From assembly GCA_947456315.1 (NCBI GenBank), contig CANGRU010000004.1, positions 1 through 19,441 on the forward strand: a DNA stretch of 19,441 nucleotides, read 5' to 3'. Positions within the stretch are counted from its first letter, which is position 1, and each line of letters starts with the position of its first letter. Below the pieces are notes generated by a model that saw only the letters and a program-made list of their open reading frames with translations, was not told the origin of the DNA and ran no database searches. This document shows, piece by piece, positions 1 through 7,084 of the stretch. The stretch is from Beijerinckiaceae bacterium (GTDB taxonomy: Bacteria > Pseudomonadota > Alphaproteobacteria > Rhizobiales > Beijerinckiaceae). A program made the translations under genes and the position numbers.

Positions 1-17
1 CTTTCTTCTCTCACACA

Positions 18-56
18 ATCACTTGCAGAGATCACTTGCAGAGATCACTTGCAGAG
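18..56. repeat. Three perfect copies of a 13-bp tandem repeat just after acs
   Basis: Three head-to-tail copies of ATCACTTGCAGAG occupy 18-30, 31-43 and 44-56. A fourth, degenerate copy (ATCATTTGCCGCG, 57-69) overlaps the acs stop codon and last codons. Read on the minus strand, the array starts immediately after the acs TGA. The resemblance to the end of the coding sequence suggests it arose by slippage or duplication of the 3' end of the gene. No dyad symmetry was seen. Its left neighbour lies outside the window. Confidence 0.9.
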
Positions 57-57
57 A

Positions 58-1995
58 TCATTTGCCGCGATTGGCGATTAGATCATCGACCACGCTCGGG
101 TCAGCGAGTGTGGACGTGTCACCCAGCGCGCCGAATTCATTCTCGGCAATCTTGCGCAGGATGCGGCGCATGATTTTGCCCGAGCGTGTCTTGGGCAGGC
201 CCGGCGCCCATTGAATGACATCGGGCGAAGCAATCGGACCGATTTCCTTGCGCACCCAATTGACGAGTTCCTTGCGGAGCTCTTCTGTGGGCTGCTCACC
301 GCTCATCAGCGTGACATAAGCATAAATGCCCTGCCCCTTGATGTCGTGCGGATAGCCGACGACGGCTGCTTCCGACACTTTCGGATGCGCCACCAGCGCG
401 CTTTCGACTTCGGCTGTGCCCATGCGATGGCCAGACACATTGATCACGTCATCGACGCGACCCGTGATCCAGTAATAGCCATCCTCATCACGACGGCAGC
501 CGTCACCGGTGAAATATTTGCCCGGATAGGTCGAGAAATAAGTCTGCACGAAGCGCTCATGATCGCCATAGACCGTGCGCATCTGGCCCGGCCATGAATC
601 AGCCAGCACGAGATTGCCCTCGCACGCGCCGTTGAGAATGACACCATTGGCATCGACCACTTCCGGCTTCACGCCGAAGAACGGACGCGTCGCCGAGCCC
701 GGCTTCAAGGCTGTTGCACCGGGCAGTGGCGAGATCAGTACGCCGCCCGTTTCGGTCTGCCACCATGTATCAACAATCGGGCAACGGCTGTCGCCGACGA
801 CACGATAATACCATTCCCACGCTTCCGGATTGATCGGCTCGCCGACCGAACCCAAGAGACGCAAAGTCGAACGCGAGGTCTTCTTGACAGGATCTTCGCC
901 CGCGCCCATCAGCGAGCGAATGGCGGTCGGGGCTGTGTAGAAAATATTGACCTTGTGCTTGTCGATCACGTCCCAGAAGCGCGACATCGACGGATAATTC
1001 GGCACGCCTTCAAACATCAGCGTGGTCGCGCCATTGGCGAGCGGACCGTAGATGATGTAGCTGTGGCCGGTGACCCAGCCCACGTCCGCCGTGCACCAGT
1101 ACACATCGCCATCGTGATAATCGAAGACATATTGATGTGTCATCGACGCATAGACGAGATAGCCACCGGTTGTGTGCACGACGCCCTTGGGCGCGCCGGT
1201 CGAACCTGATGTGTAGAGCAGGAAGAGCGGATCTTCCGCATTCACATGTGTGGGTGCGCAATCAGCCGAGACTTTTTTGACTTCGTCTTCGTACCAGAAA
1301 TCACGGCCGGCCTGCATGTCGATCTTGCCGCCGGTGCGCTTGACGACGATCATCGACGTGACGACACCGGCCACTTTTTTGCAGGCCTCGTCAGCATTGA
1401 TCTTGAGGGCAACTTTGCGGCCACCGCGCAGACCCTCATCCGCCGTGATGACGACTTTGGATTTGCAGCCCTCGATACGCTGCGCCAGAGAATCCGGCGA
1501 GAAACCACCCAAGACGATGGAATGCACCGCGCCCAGACGCGCGCAAGCCAGCATCGCATAAGCGGCTTCGGGAATCATCGGCAGATAGATGGTGACTGTG
1601 TCGCCCTTGTTGACGCCATGCGCCTTCAGGACATTGGCGAATTTGCACACTTCCGCATGCAGTTCGGAATAGGTGATGTGCTTGGATTCATTCGGGTCGT
1701 CACCTTCCCAAATGATCGCTGTCTGGTTGCCGCGCTTCTCGAGATGACGATCAACGCAATTATAGGCGACATTGGTGACGCCATCCTCGAACCATTTGAT
1801 CGAGACATTATGCGGATCGTAGCTGGTGTTCTTCACCTTGGTGTAAGGCTTGAACCAATCAATGCGCTTGCCGTGTTCGCCCCAGAAGGATTCCGGATTG
1901 TCGACGGATTGGGCATACATCGTCTTGTACTTGGCATCATCGACATAAGCGCGACGGGCCCAATCAGCACTGACGCCGTAAACTTTCTCGGACAT
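58..1995 (-). CDS. acs: Acetyl-CoA synthetase (acetate-CoA ligase, AMP-forming)
   Basis: This 645-residue protein has the full length usual for bacterial Acs. It activates acetate with ATP to acetyl-AMP and transfers the acetyl group to CoA in the cytoplasm. Visible signatures are the adenylate-forming phosphate loop [11 protein letters not shown] (residues 261-271), the hinge region with YFTGDG and [15 protein letters not shown] in the C-terminal third, and the C-terminal [11 protein letters not shown] motif. The lysine of SGK (about residue 607) is the residue acetylated in Salmonella Acs to switch off the enzyme, so acetylation control is likely (family knowledge). The ATG at 1995 follows a good Shine-Dalgarno (GGGGAGAGGAAT). 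IalB is encoded upstream on the same strand, but a promoter-like sequence lies between them, so acs is probably its own unit. Together with lctP and aconitase it points to growth on short organic acids. Confidence 0.97.
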   Translation of the reverse strand: MSEKVYGVSADWARRAYVDDAKYKTMYAQSVDNPESFWGEHGKRIDWFKPYTKVKNTSYDPHNVSIKWFEDGVTNVAYNCVDRHLEKRGNQTAIIWEGDDPNESKHITYSELHAEVCKFANVLKAHGVNKGDTVTIYLPMIPEAAYAMLACARLGAVHSIVLGGFSPDSLAQRIEGCKSKVVITADEGLRGGRKVALKINADEACKKVAGVVTSMIVVKRTGGKIDMQAGRDFWYEDEVKKVSADCAPTHVNAEDPLFLLYTSGSTGAPKGVVHTTGGYLVYASMTHQYVFDYHDGDVYWCTADVGWVTGHSYIIYGPLANGATTLMFEGVPNYPSMSRFWDVIDKHKVNIFYTAPTAIRSLMGAGEDPVKKTSRSTLRLLGSVGEPINPEAWEWYYRVVGDSRCPIVDTWWQTETGGVLISPLPGATALKPGSATRPFFGVKPEVVDANGVILNGACEGNLVLADSWPGQMRTVYGDHERFVQTYFSTYPGKYFTGDGCRRDEDGYYWITGRVDDVINVSGHRMGTAEVESALVAHPKVSEAAVVGYPHDIKGQGIYAYVTLMSGEQPTEELRKELVNWVRKEIGPIASPDVIQWAPGLPKTRSGKIMRRILRKIAENEFGALGDTSTLADPSVVDDLIANRGK

Positions 1996-2048
1996 ATTCC
2001 TCTCCCCAGAGACTCAAGACCGCATGGACTTTTGCCACGCGGCTTTTT

Positions 2049-2096
2049 GCACAGAATTTGTGCGCCGCATTATGCCCATGGTGAGCCCGCGAACAA
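2049..2096 (-). promoter_or_regulatory. Candidate acs promoter with a dyad at the start site
   Basis: On the minus strand, TTGTTC (2091-2096) is separated by 16 bp from CATAAT (2069-2074), a 5/6 match to the sigma-70 -10 box. The predicted start lies near 2062. The inverted repeat GCACA-N5-TGTGC (2049-2063) covers that start and could be an operator. It is about 70 bp upstream of the acs start codon. The assignment is from base matching only; the -35 match is weak. Confidence 0.45.
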
Positions 2097-2154
2097 GGAG
2101 TTGCGCGCTCACACTTTCGTCGCGAGACGTTTAGGGGAAGAGATCGGGACCGCA

Positions 2155-2178
2155 GGAATGACCCTTTACGGGCATTCC
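2155..2178 (-). terminator. Stem-loop spanning the ialB stop codon
   Basis: GGAATG (2155-2160) pairs with CATTCC (2173-2178), extended inward by CCC/GGG with a one-base bulge. The hairpin contains the TAA of the IalB gene. No U-run follows on the minus strand, so it may protect the transcript end rather than terminate intrinsically. Confidence 0.25.
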
Positions 2179-2777
2179 TTCTTGACGCGGTCGAGCGCAC
2201 CAGCAATTCCGTTCAACGGATAGGTATCCGTGGTCAGATTGCCGCGCATGGATGTTGCCTTGATGGTGAGCTTGGTGCCGCGGCGCATGGCCTCGACCAG
2301 AACGGCATTGCGGGCGGCTTCCTTCACCCACAAATGCGGCCCCTGCGCGGCCATCACGAATTTCTCGCTGCCGACCTGAAGCTCGGGCGCGGGCTTATCC
2401 GCCTTGGCGGGGAAACCCATAATGATCGAGATCTCGTTGTTCACCTTCTCGGCAGGGCGGGTCGAGATGAAGAAAAAGGCCGGATCACGCTGCAAATTGG
2501 CCGGAGCGCGCTCTGCCGGCTTGGCGGCGACATAGCACTGCTTGGTCGGGCCAGAGCCAGCGACATAGATGCCCCAATCCCCTGACTGGCCGATCGGGGT
2601 CGAGCCCGCGGTCGGTGCGGGCGCTTCCTGCTTGGCAGCAGGCTTGGCCGCCGCCGCAGCGGGCTTGGCTCCTGGCTTGGCAGCCTGGGCAAGGGTTACG
2701 GGAGCGAAGCCGCCCAGGAGGGCGGTCGCGAGAGCAAGGCGGGCCAGCGCCCGGGGGGTGCAAAGGGTGCGAATCAT
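2166..2777 (-). CDS. Invasion-associated locus B (IalB) family secreted protein
   Basis: This 203-residue protein has a signal peptide (basic start, hydrophobic stretch about 12-30 ending in LAQA). An Ala/Pro/Lys-rich low-complexity linker follows (about 31-58), then an IalB-type domain from about residue 62 to the end. That domain opens with GDWGIYVAG and includes CYVA, FFISTRPAEKVNNEISIIMGFP and a terminal cysteine in KKECP. It therefore belongs in the periplasm or outer envelope. IalB homologues are widespread in Hyphomicrobiales; the name comes from Bartonella erythrocyte invasion, and the role in free-living relatives is unknown. The ATG at 2777 is chosen because it begins the signal peptide. 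The reading frame stays open upstream but encodes nothing secretory-looking. No strong Shine-Dalgarno is visible; an AAGGA lies about 24 bases upstream. Confidence 0.85.
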   Translation of the reverse strand: MIRTLCTPRALARLALATALLGGFAPVTLAQAAKPGAKPAAAAAKPAAKQEAPAPTAGSTPIGQSGDWGIYVAGSGPTKQCYVAAKPAERAPANLQRDPAFFFISTRPAEKVNNEISIIMGFPAKADKPAPELQVGSEKFVMAAQGPHLWVKEAARNAVLVEAMRRGTKLTIKATSMRGNLTTDTYPLNGIAGALDRVKKECP

Positions 2778-2895
2778 GATGCGATGATATTCGGCCCAAT
2801 TGTCCTTTCGAGGGGTTAACGCGGGCCGCCGCCCATCCACTTCTTTTGAGACCTTATGAGAATTCGCAAAATCGCGCAGGCGTGTCATGATGACG

Positions 2896-2917
2896 ACTGT
2901 CAAGAAAAATTGACAGT
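2896..2917. promoter_or_regulatory. Perfect 8-bp inverted repeat between divergent ialB and sigma factor genes
   Basis: ACTGTCAA (2896-2903), a GAAAAA spacer, then TTGACAGT (2910-2917). Each arm contains a TTGACA -35-like hexamer, one per strand, in the 280-bp gap between the divergent genes. I could not find a convincing -10 box at the proper spacing on either strand. It is best read as a candidate operator for the ECF sigma gene or for ialB. The rest of the 2778-3057 gap holds nothing else I recognise. Confidence 0.4.
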
Positions 2918-3057
2918 TGAAGCCTAATGTTGTCTTTGACATCAGCCCTTGAGCGCAAGCTCTGTTGGCCCGCTGCATCTGGTTTTCCCGGAGATGGGTT
3001 CCTAACTCATATCCGCCCCCAGAACGGGACAATAATTTCGAAAGATACGGACCGGGA

Positions 3058-3633
3058 ATGACGTCCCACGCCTCCGAACACGCTGCGCTCGTCGCTGCGG
3101 TCGCCACACAACGCGATCGCACGGCTTTCACGGCCCTGTTCGACTATTACGGTCCAAGGCTCAATGCCTATTTGTTGCGGCTTGGCTGCGACCGCGCCGC
3201 CGCTGAGGAAATCGCCCAAGACGCGATGGTTGCTTTGTGGCGCAAGGCCCATCTGTTCGATCCGGCCAAATCCTCTCTGGCGACCTGGCTCTACCGCATT
3301 GCGCGCAATCGGCGCATCGATGTGTTGCGCCGCGACCGCGTCGACTTCATGGATCCGGATGATTTCGCGCTCGACATCCCCGATGAGAGCAGCGTCGATG
3401 CCGACCGTTTGCTGGATTCGCAATCACGCGATGACATTTTGCGCGTTGCCATGAAGCAATTGCCACAAGAGCAATTAAGCCTCGTGCAGATGGCTTTCTT
3501 CGAAAGCCTGTCGCATTCGGAAATTGCGGAAAAGACCGGCCTGCCATTGGGCACTGTGAAGTCACGCATCCGGCTGGCTTTCACGCGCCTGCGTCGCGCC
3601 CTTGAAGCCAGCGGCGTTGTGGAAGCCGAATAG
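3058..3633 (+). CDS. ECF-type RNA polymerase sigma factor (RpoE/ECF11-like)
   Basis: This 191-residue group IV sigma factor has region 2 at about 25-93 (FDYYGPRLNAYLLRLG, AAAEEIAQDAMVALWRKA, LATWLYRIARNRRIDVLRR). Region 4 is at about 125-183 (LPQEQLSLVQMAFFESLSHSEIAE, then the helix-turn-helix GLPLGTVKSRIRLAFTRLRRAL). It would direct core RNA polymerase to a stress regulon. The region 2 and 4 phrasing recalls the Rhodobacter RpoE class paired with the zinc anti-sigma factor ChrR (inference from memory). No ChrR-like or other anti-sigma gene is adjacent; the next gene is convergent. The ATG at 3058 is preferred because homologues begin shortly before the RDRTAFTALFDYY segment; the frame is open upstream from 2965 with TTG. 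The Shine-Dalgarno is poor. The stop lies 3 bp from the end of the convergent DUF1223 gene, with no terminator between. Confidence 0.93.
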   Translation: MTSHASEHAALVAAVATQRDRTAFTALFDYYGPRLNAYLLRLGCDRAAAEEIAQDAMVALWRKAHLFDPAKSSLATWLYRIARNRRIDVLRRDRVDFMDPDDFALDIPDESSVDADRLLDSQSRDDILRVAMKQLPQEQLSLVQMAFFESLSHSEIAEKTGLPLGTVKSRIRLAFTRLRRALEASGVVEAE

Positions 3634-3636
3634 GCC

Positions 3637-4401
3637 TCAGAGCTGTCCACCTTTGCCTGATGCGAGAATGGGGCCGAGCGCATCGCCCCAGCTCTTTTGC
3701 ACAATCACGACATAGCCATCAGCCTCATCCGCACGCGCTTCCGGCAGCGGCATTTCAAAACGCGCAGCCGCGCCCGTCCAATGGCCCATGCGTACGATGG
3801 AGCGCACAACATTGGTATAAGTGATCTCGCGGCCTTTGTTCTCGCCGCGCCCGACCGAAATGACGCGGCTCTTGATCACACGCATCAGCCAGACACCGGC
3901 ACCACGACCAAGATCGGCGGCAGAGTCTCCGAGCTCGACCACCACCATGCCGTTCTGCTCACGCAAAGTGAAAGGGGCATCCTGAGCCGCGCGACTTGCC
4001 GCCGCATCATCGACCAAGGACAAGACCTGAGCGCGGTCACTGCCAACACCATGCCACTGGCCATCAATCACCACTTGCGGCGTATAGACCTGATGATCAC
4101 CGCGGCTTTGTGCATAATGTTTCTGACGCAATGTAAATTCAGGCTTTGCCAGCGTGTCTTTCCAGCCGTTGTAATCCCAGATATCGACAGGCAGCGACAG
4201 AACGATCACATCACGTCGCTCGCGCGACAATTGCGCCATGAGATCATCAGCCGGCGGACAAGACGAGCACCCCTGGCTGGTAAACAGCTCGACAATGGCG
4301 GGGTGAGACGGCGGCTTGTGGTGCATCTGGGCAGCAGGCGCGAATGAGCAGATCGCGGCCAAAGCCGTCAACGCCACGCCTGTGATTGCCAAGGCCCGCA
4401 T
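3637..4401 (-). CDS. DUF1223 family secreted thioredoxin-like protein
   Basis: This 254-residue protein has an N-terminal signal peptide (MRALAITGVALTALAAICSF, cleavage near APAAQ). The hallmark DUF1223 opening follows: VELFTSQGCSSCPPADDL, with a CxxC pair at residues 45 and 48. Further family segments are LPVDIWDYNGWKD, the histidine-containing YTPQVVIDGQWHGVGSDR and a beta-rich C-terminal half. The fold is thioredoxin-like and the CxxC suggests redox activity in the periplasm, but no substrate is established for the family. The ATG at 4401 is forced, since the next in-frame ATG upstream is cut off by a stop. It lies 92 bp downstream of the lytic transglycosylase on the same strand and may be co-transcribed with it. 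It ends 3 bp from the convergent sigma factor gene. Confidence 0.9.
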   Translation of the reverse strand: MRALAITGVALTALAAICSFAPAAQMHHKPPSHPAIVELFTSQGCSSCPPADDLMAQLSRERRDVIVLSLPVDIWDYNGWKDTLAKPEFTLRQKHYAQSRGDHQVYTPQVVIDGQWHGVGSDRAQVLSLVDDAAASRAAQDAPFTLREQNGMVVVELGDSAADLGRGAGVWLMRVIKSRVISVGRGENKGREITYTNVVRSIVRMGHWTGAAARFEMPLPEARADEADGYVVIVQKSWGDALGPILASGKGGQL

Positions 4402-4432
4402 GCCTGTGTCCCATCAAGATCTGATGGGCATG
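4399..4432 (-). promoter_or_regulatory. Nested inverted repeats over the DUF1223 translation start
   Basis: CCCATCA (4410-4416), a 5-base centre and TGATGGG (4422-4428) form a 7-bp dyad. An outer pair CATGCC (4399-4404)/GGCATG (4427-4432) includes the start codon. In RNA this would place the start region in a stem. The only Shine-Dalgarno-like GGGA sits in the inner arm, so the structure could limit translation or be an operator. This is an observation of symmetry only. Confidence 0.35.
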
Positions 4433-4493
4433 TTCTAGGAGGAAGCAACACCGATCGCCACTCACATGCAGGTGAAGTGAGTGACGGGGAACA

Positions 4494-5684
4494 TCAGCGC
4501 CCACGCAAAATGGCGAGCACCTTTTGGCCCGGACGTCCATCATCGGTGAGATTGGACCGGCGCTGGACATCCGCAACGGCGGCGCGTGTTTTGGCGCCGA
4601 TCGCACCATCGGGCTCACCCACATCATAACCACGTGCAATCAAAAGTCGTTGAAGCTCGCGCTTTTCAGCACGCGACAGGCCCGGATCATCCGTAGGCCA
4701 GCGCGCCCGAATGCCGCCATGGCCTTTGACCTGCTCTGATAAAAGCGCAATCGCCAGCGCATAGGATGTCGCGCCATTGTAGGAAAAAATCGCATCATAA
4801 TTTTTGAAGACAAGGAAAGCGGGGCCATCCGCACCCGCAGGCAACACAAGCCCTGCCGGGCCCGGACCATGGAGCGCTTTGCCATCCAGCCGCTTCACAC
4901 CAAGCTTGGTCCATTGTTTGAGCGGCTTTTTATTGGTGCGCCCTGATGGGCCTGCATAACGCGCCGGCACGCTGACTTCATAGCCCCAGATTGCATTGGG
5001 CTGCCAACCACCATTGCGCAGAAAATTCGCGGTCGAATAAAGCGCGTCGGGAATGGAATCGACGAGATTGGCATGACCATCTCCGTCACCATCGACAGCC
5101 AGTCGCAAATAGGTGGAGGGCATGAATTGGGTATGGCCGAAAGCGCCCGCCCATGAGCCCCGCAATTTTTCCGGCGCCAGATCACCACGTGCGACAATTT
5201 TCAAAGCGGCCATAAATTCGCTGCGGAAATAATCGCGTCGACGCGGCGCGGTGCAAGCCAGCGTCGAGAGCGATTGCGGCAAATCATACCGCCCTGCCAG
5301 CCGCCCATAATCGCTTTCAACGCCCCACACAGCCAGAACAATATGGCGATCGACACCAAATTGCTTTTCAGCTGCGCGCAAGACGCGATCATATTTATGA
5401 AGCATCTGACGTCCGTCAGAAATCTTCTCGGCATCCACCAGTGACGCGAGATAATCCCAGATCGGCGTGACGAATTCGGGCTGCGCCTCGGAGAGTTCGA
5501 CAATTTTGGGATCGGGCTCGACGCCACGCATCACGCGATCAAAGACCGCGGTCGGGATGCCTTGCGTCTCAGCCTGGATACGCAATTGCTCCACACAGGA
5601 AGCAAATTGCGCTTGGGCAGGATAGAGCAACAAAAGAAAAGCCGTCATTGCGAGCCAAAGGCGAAGCAATCCAGAAAGCCCCAC
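4494..5684 (-). CDS. Lytic murein transglycosylase, MltB type, with peptidoglycan-binding domain
   Basis: Cleaves the MurNAc-GlcNAc glycosidic bond with 1,6-anhydro ring formation, in the periplasm. From the GTG at 5684 it has 396 residues: signal peptide (about 1-26, ending AQAQ), an SLT_2/MltB catalytic domain with AVWGVESDYGR (catalytic Glu about 123) and GAFGHTQFMPSTYLR, and a C-terminal PG_binding_1 domain (about the last 60, LQRLLIARGYDVGEPDGAIGAKTRAAV). The start is uncertain. GTG at 5684 has AGAGG six bases upstream and gives a normal signal peptide (MGLSGLLRLWLAMTAFLLLLY). ATG at 5648 leaves a signal without a basic n-region. TTG at 5669 and an ATG at 5735 that overlaps the leuD stop (TAATG) are alternatives. 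All these starts except the last fall inside a hairpin repeat (5643-5723). It is probably transcribed with leuD. Confidence 0.92.
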   Translation of the reverse strand: MGLSGLLRLWLAMTAFLLLLYPAQAQFASCVEQLRIQAETQGIPTAVFDRVMRGVEPDPKIVELSEAQPEFVTPIWDYLASLVDAEKISDGRQMLHKYDRVLRAAEKQFGVDRHIVLAVWGVESDYGRLAGRYDLPQSLSTLACTAPRRRDYFRSEFMAALKIVARGDLAPEKLRGSWAGAFGHTQFMPSTYLRLAVDGDGDGHANLVDSIPDALYSTANFLRNGGWQPNAIWGYEVSVPARYAGPSGRTNKKPLKQWTKLGVKRLDGKALHGPGPAGLVLPAGADGPAFLVFKNYDAIFSYNGATSYALAIALLSEQVKGHGGIRARWPTDDPGLSRAEKRELQRLLIARGYDVGEPDGAIGAKTRAAVADVQRRSNLTDDGRPGQKVLAILRGR

Positions 5685-5723
5685 GTGTTGCCTCTGGATT
5701 GCTTCGCTTCGCTCGCAATGACG
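5643..5723. repeat. Hairpin repeat family A, copy 1
   Basis: This 81-bp imperfect palindrome has termini CGTCATTGCGAG / CTCGCAATGACG. Inside them are GAAGCAATCCAGA and its complement TCTGGATTGCTTC, and the centre is CCACGTG. It fills most of the 50-86 bp between leuD and the transglycosylase start candidates and runs into the transglycosylase reading frame. Copies 2 and 3 are at 7321-7399 and 17332-17416. Confidence 0.9.
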
Positions 5724-5734
5724 GACGACGTGCA

Positions 5735-6337
5735 TTACGCCCAGGCGTGCGTGTTGTGCTTGTCTTCGAAGGCTTTGATCTTGTCGGATTTGACCAGCGT
5801 CAGGCCGATGGCATCGAGGCCGTTCAGCAAGCAATGCTTGTTGAATTCAGCGATCTCGAATTTCACAACACCACCATCAGGGCCCTTGATCTCTTGACGC
5901 TCGAGATCAACTGTCAGCGTCGCATTGGCGCCGCGCGAGGCATCGTCCATCAGCTTCTTGAGATCGTCGGGCGAAACCTTGGCCGGCAGAATGCCGTTCT
6001 GGAAGCAATTGTTGTAAAAGATGTCGGCGAAGCTGGTCGAGATGACGCAACGAATGCCGAAATCGAGCAGCGCCCAAGGCGCATGTTCGCGCGACGAGCC
6101 GCAGCCGAAATTATCTTCCGCCACCAGAATGGTCGCCTTGCGATAGGCTGGCTGGTTAAGGACGAAATCGGGATTTTCCGAGCCGTCTTCCTTGAAACGC
6201 ATTTCCGAAAACAGACCTGCGCCCAGACCCGTGCGGGCGATGGTCTTCAGATACTGCTTGGGGATGATCATGTCGGTGTCGACATTGGTGATCGGCAGGG
6301 GGGCTGCGACGCCCGTGAGGGTCGTGAACTTGTCCAT
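5735..6337 (-). CDS. leuD: 3-isopropylmalate dehydratase small subunit
   Basis: This 200-residue protein is the normal LeuD length. With LeuC it isomerises 2-isopropylmalate to 3-isopropylmalate in leucine biosynthesis. Seen: the N-terminal [19 protein letters not shown] segment, the substrate-loop region, and the swivel-domain signature [15 protein letters not shown] (residues 76-90). Also present are [16 protein letters not shown] and the C-terminal [11 protein letters not shown]. The ATG at 6337 is chosen because family members start with [13 protein letters not shown] sequence; upstream in-frame codons are unconserved. No strong Shine-Dalgarno or promoter is visible in the 84 bp separating it from the antitoxin gene upstream. 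Expression may therefore depend on the toxin-antitoxin or small-protein promoters. Its TAA overlaps an ATG in the transglycosylase frame. Confidence 0.97.
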   Translation of the reverse strand: MDKFTTLTGVAAPLPITNVDTDMIIPKQYLKTIARTGLGAGLFSEMRFKEDGSENPDFVLNQPAYRKATILVAEDNFGCGSSREHAPWALLDFGIRCVISTSFADIFYNNCFQNGILPAKVSPDDLKKLMDDASRGANATLTVDLERQEIKGPDGGVVKFEIAEFNKHCLLNGLDAIGLTLVKSDKIKAFEDKHNTHAWA

Positions 6338-6421
6338 TGCGCTTGCGTCCGTCTGTTCAGCTTGGTGCCGCCGTTCAGGCAGCGGGATCGGGGCTTTCAA
6401 TGAAGCCTCCAGCCGCGCGGG

Positions 6422-6793
6422 TCAAGGGGAAGTGGCCGGCTCTGGCTGCAGGGCTTCGGCGACATAGAGCGGGTCTTTCCGGATGACGCGCAGAAAGGCC
6501 ATGGCGAAACTGTCGGGCAAATAGCGGCCCTGTTCCCAATCACGCAGTCGGGAGACATTGAGGCCAAAGCGTTCAGCAAATTTGTCCTGGCTCAGCCCAG
6601 TGGCCTCACGCGTCTGGCGGACAAAGCGGCCAGCAACAGCGCGGTCCAGCTCCTCATCCGTCGAGGGGGGATTGTCAGGGTCATCAAGCGCATTCTGCTC
6701 GATCTCCTCAGGGGTCATGGCCTCAAGGCGTGCCCATTCCTCGGGCGTCATCGCGCTAGGCACCTCACCCCGTTTATACCGAACGATAGCCAT
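6422..6793 (-). CDS. Xre-family antitoxin partner of the BrnT-like toxin
   Basis: This 123-residue protein has a helix-turn-helix at about 55-110 (FVRQTREATGLSQDKFAERFGLNVSRLRDWEQGRYLPD), typical of lambda-repressor-like antitoxins. The N-terminal part is acidic and proline-rich: two TPEE repeats (MTPEEWARLEAMTPEEIEQ), then DDPDNPPSTDEELDRAV. It may be the flexible segment that wraps the toxin. The ATG at 6793 has a near-perfect Shine-Dalgarno (AAGGAGGA) and lies inside the toxin gene (20-bp overlap), so translation is probably coupled. It should bind the toxin and repress the shared promoter through the dyad at 7060-7076 (inference). The usual BrnT partner, BrnA, is a ribbon-helix-helix protein, so this is the Xre-paired variant. 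leuD follows 84 bp downstream on the same strand. Confidence 0.9.
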   Translation of the reverse strand: MAIVRYKRGEVPSAMTPEEWARLEAMTPEEIEQNALDDPDNPPSTDEELDRAVAGRFVRQTREATGLSQDKFAERFGLNVSRLRDWEQGRYLPDSFAMAFLRVIRKDPLYVAEALQPEPATSP

Positions 6794-7061
6794 AGCGGCG
6801 CTCCTCCTTCGGGTTTGCCCTGCGTGCGGAGATGATCCGGCACACGCGGCCGCGAACCGTAAAAACAACCGTAAAAAGCTGCCCCCGAAAAAGACCGACC
6901 ACTTTCAAGCGCTCTTCAAGCTCATGATCGCGGGTCACATCCCATTCGTGGCGTCTTCGGTCTTCAAAAATGAGCACGGCTTCGTTGAACGCAAAGCCAT
7001 GCTTCTTCAGGTTGGACGCAGCTTTGGCCTCGTCCCATTCAAAATCACTGGGCTCGAACAT
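6774..7061 (-). CDS. BrnT-family (DUF497) ribonuclease toxin
   Basis: This 95-residue protein is the usual size for BrnT, a RelE-fold RNase toxin that inhibits translation. Family features seen are the N-terminal FEWDEAKAASNLKKHGFAFNEA, an acidic segment IFEDRRRH, the central ERLKVVGLFRGQLFTVVFTVRG, and the hallmark IISARRANPKEERRYGY at the end. Toxin-first gene order is as in brnTA. The ATG at 7061 is preferred to an in-frame TTG at 7085 because it lies directly after the promoter and operator and gives the family-typical N-terminus. GGGAT about 8 bases upstream may serve as ribosome binding site. It overlaps the antitoxin gene by 20 bp. The toxin looks intact. The pair is inserted between leuC and leuD, suggesting acquisition into the leu locus. 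Confidence 0.92.
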   Translation of the reverse strand: MFEPSDFEWDEAKAASNLKKHGFAFNEAVLIFEDRRRHEWDVTRDHELEERLKVVGLFRGQLFTVVFTVRGRVCRIISARRANPKEERRYGYRSV

Positions 7062-7076
7062 ACGGGTATCCCGTAT
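7060..7076 (-). promoter_or_regulatory. Operator-like perfect dyad at the toxin-antitoxin promoter
   Basis: ATACGGG (7060-7066), TAT, CCCGTAT (7070-7076): a perfect 7-bp inverted repeat with a 3-bp spacer. It lies between the predicted transcription start (about 7078) and the toxin ATG, whose first two bases it includes. That is where an autoregulating antitoxin would be expected to bind. Confidence 0.65.
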
Positions 7077-7084
7077 AAATATCA

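Noticed and set aside
18..69. CRISPR-like array
   Set aside because: Units are 13 bp and contiguous with no spacers, and no cas gene is present.
1246..2223. A 325-codon plus-strand open frame opposite acs
   Set aside because: Antisense shadow of acs with no domain; it also runs across the acs promoter region and into ialB.
2778..3131. N-terminal extension of the IalB protein upstream of 2777
   Set aside because: The frame is open but the extension precedes a clear signal peptide, crosses the divergent promoter region and overlaps the start of the sigma factor gene on the other strand.
5643..5723. Separate small peptide gene encoded by repeat A (HCERSEAIQ-type peptide)
   Set aside because: The repeat can be translated in several frames on both strands wherever it occurs, so an open frame through it is not by itself evidence of a gene. 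Only the fusion to the transglycosylase frame is considered meaningful.
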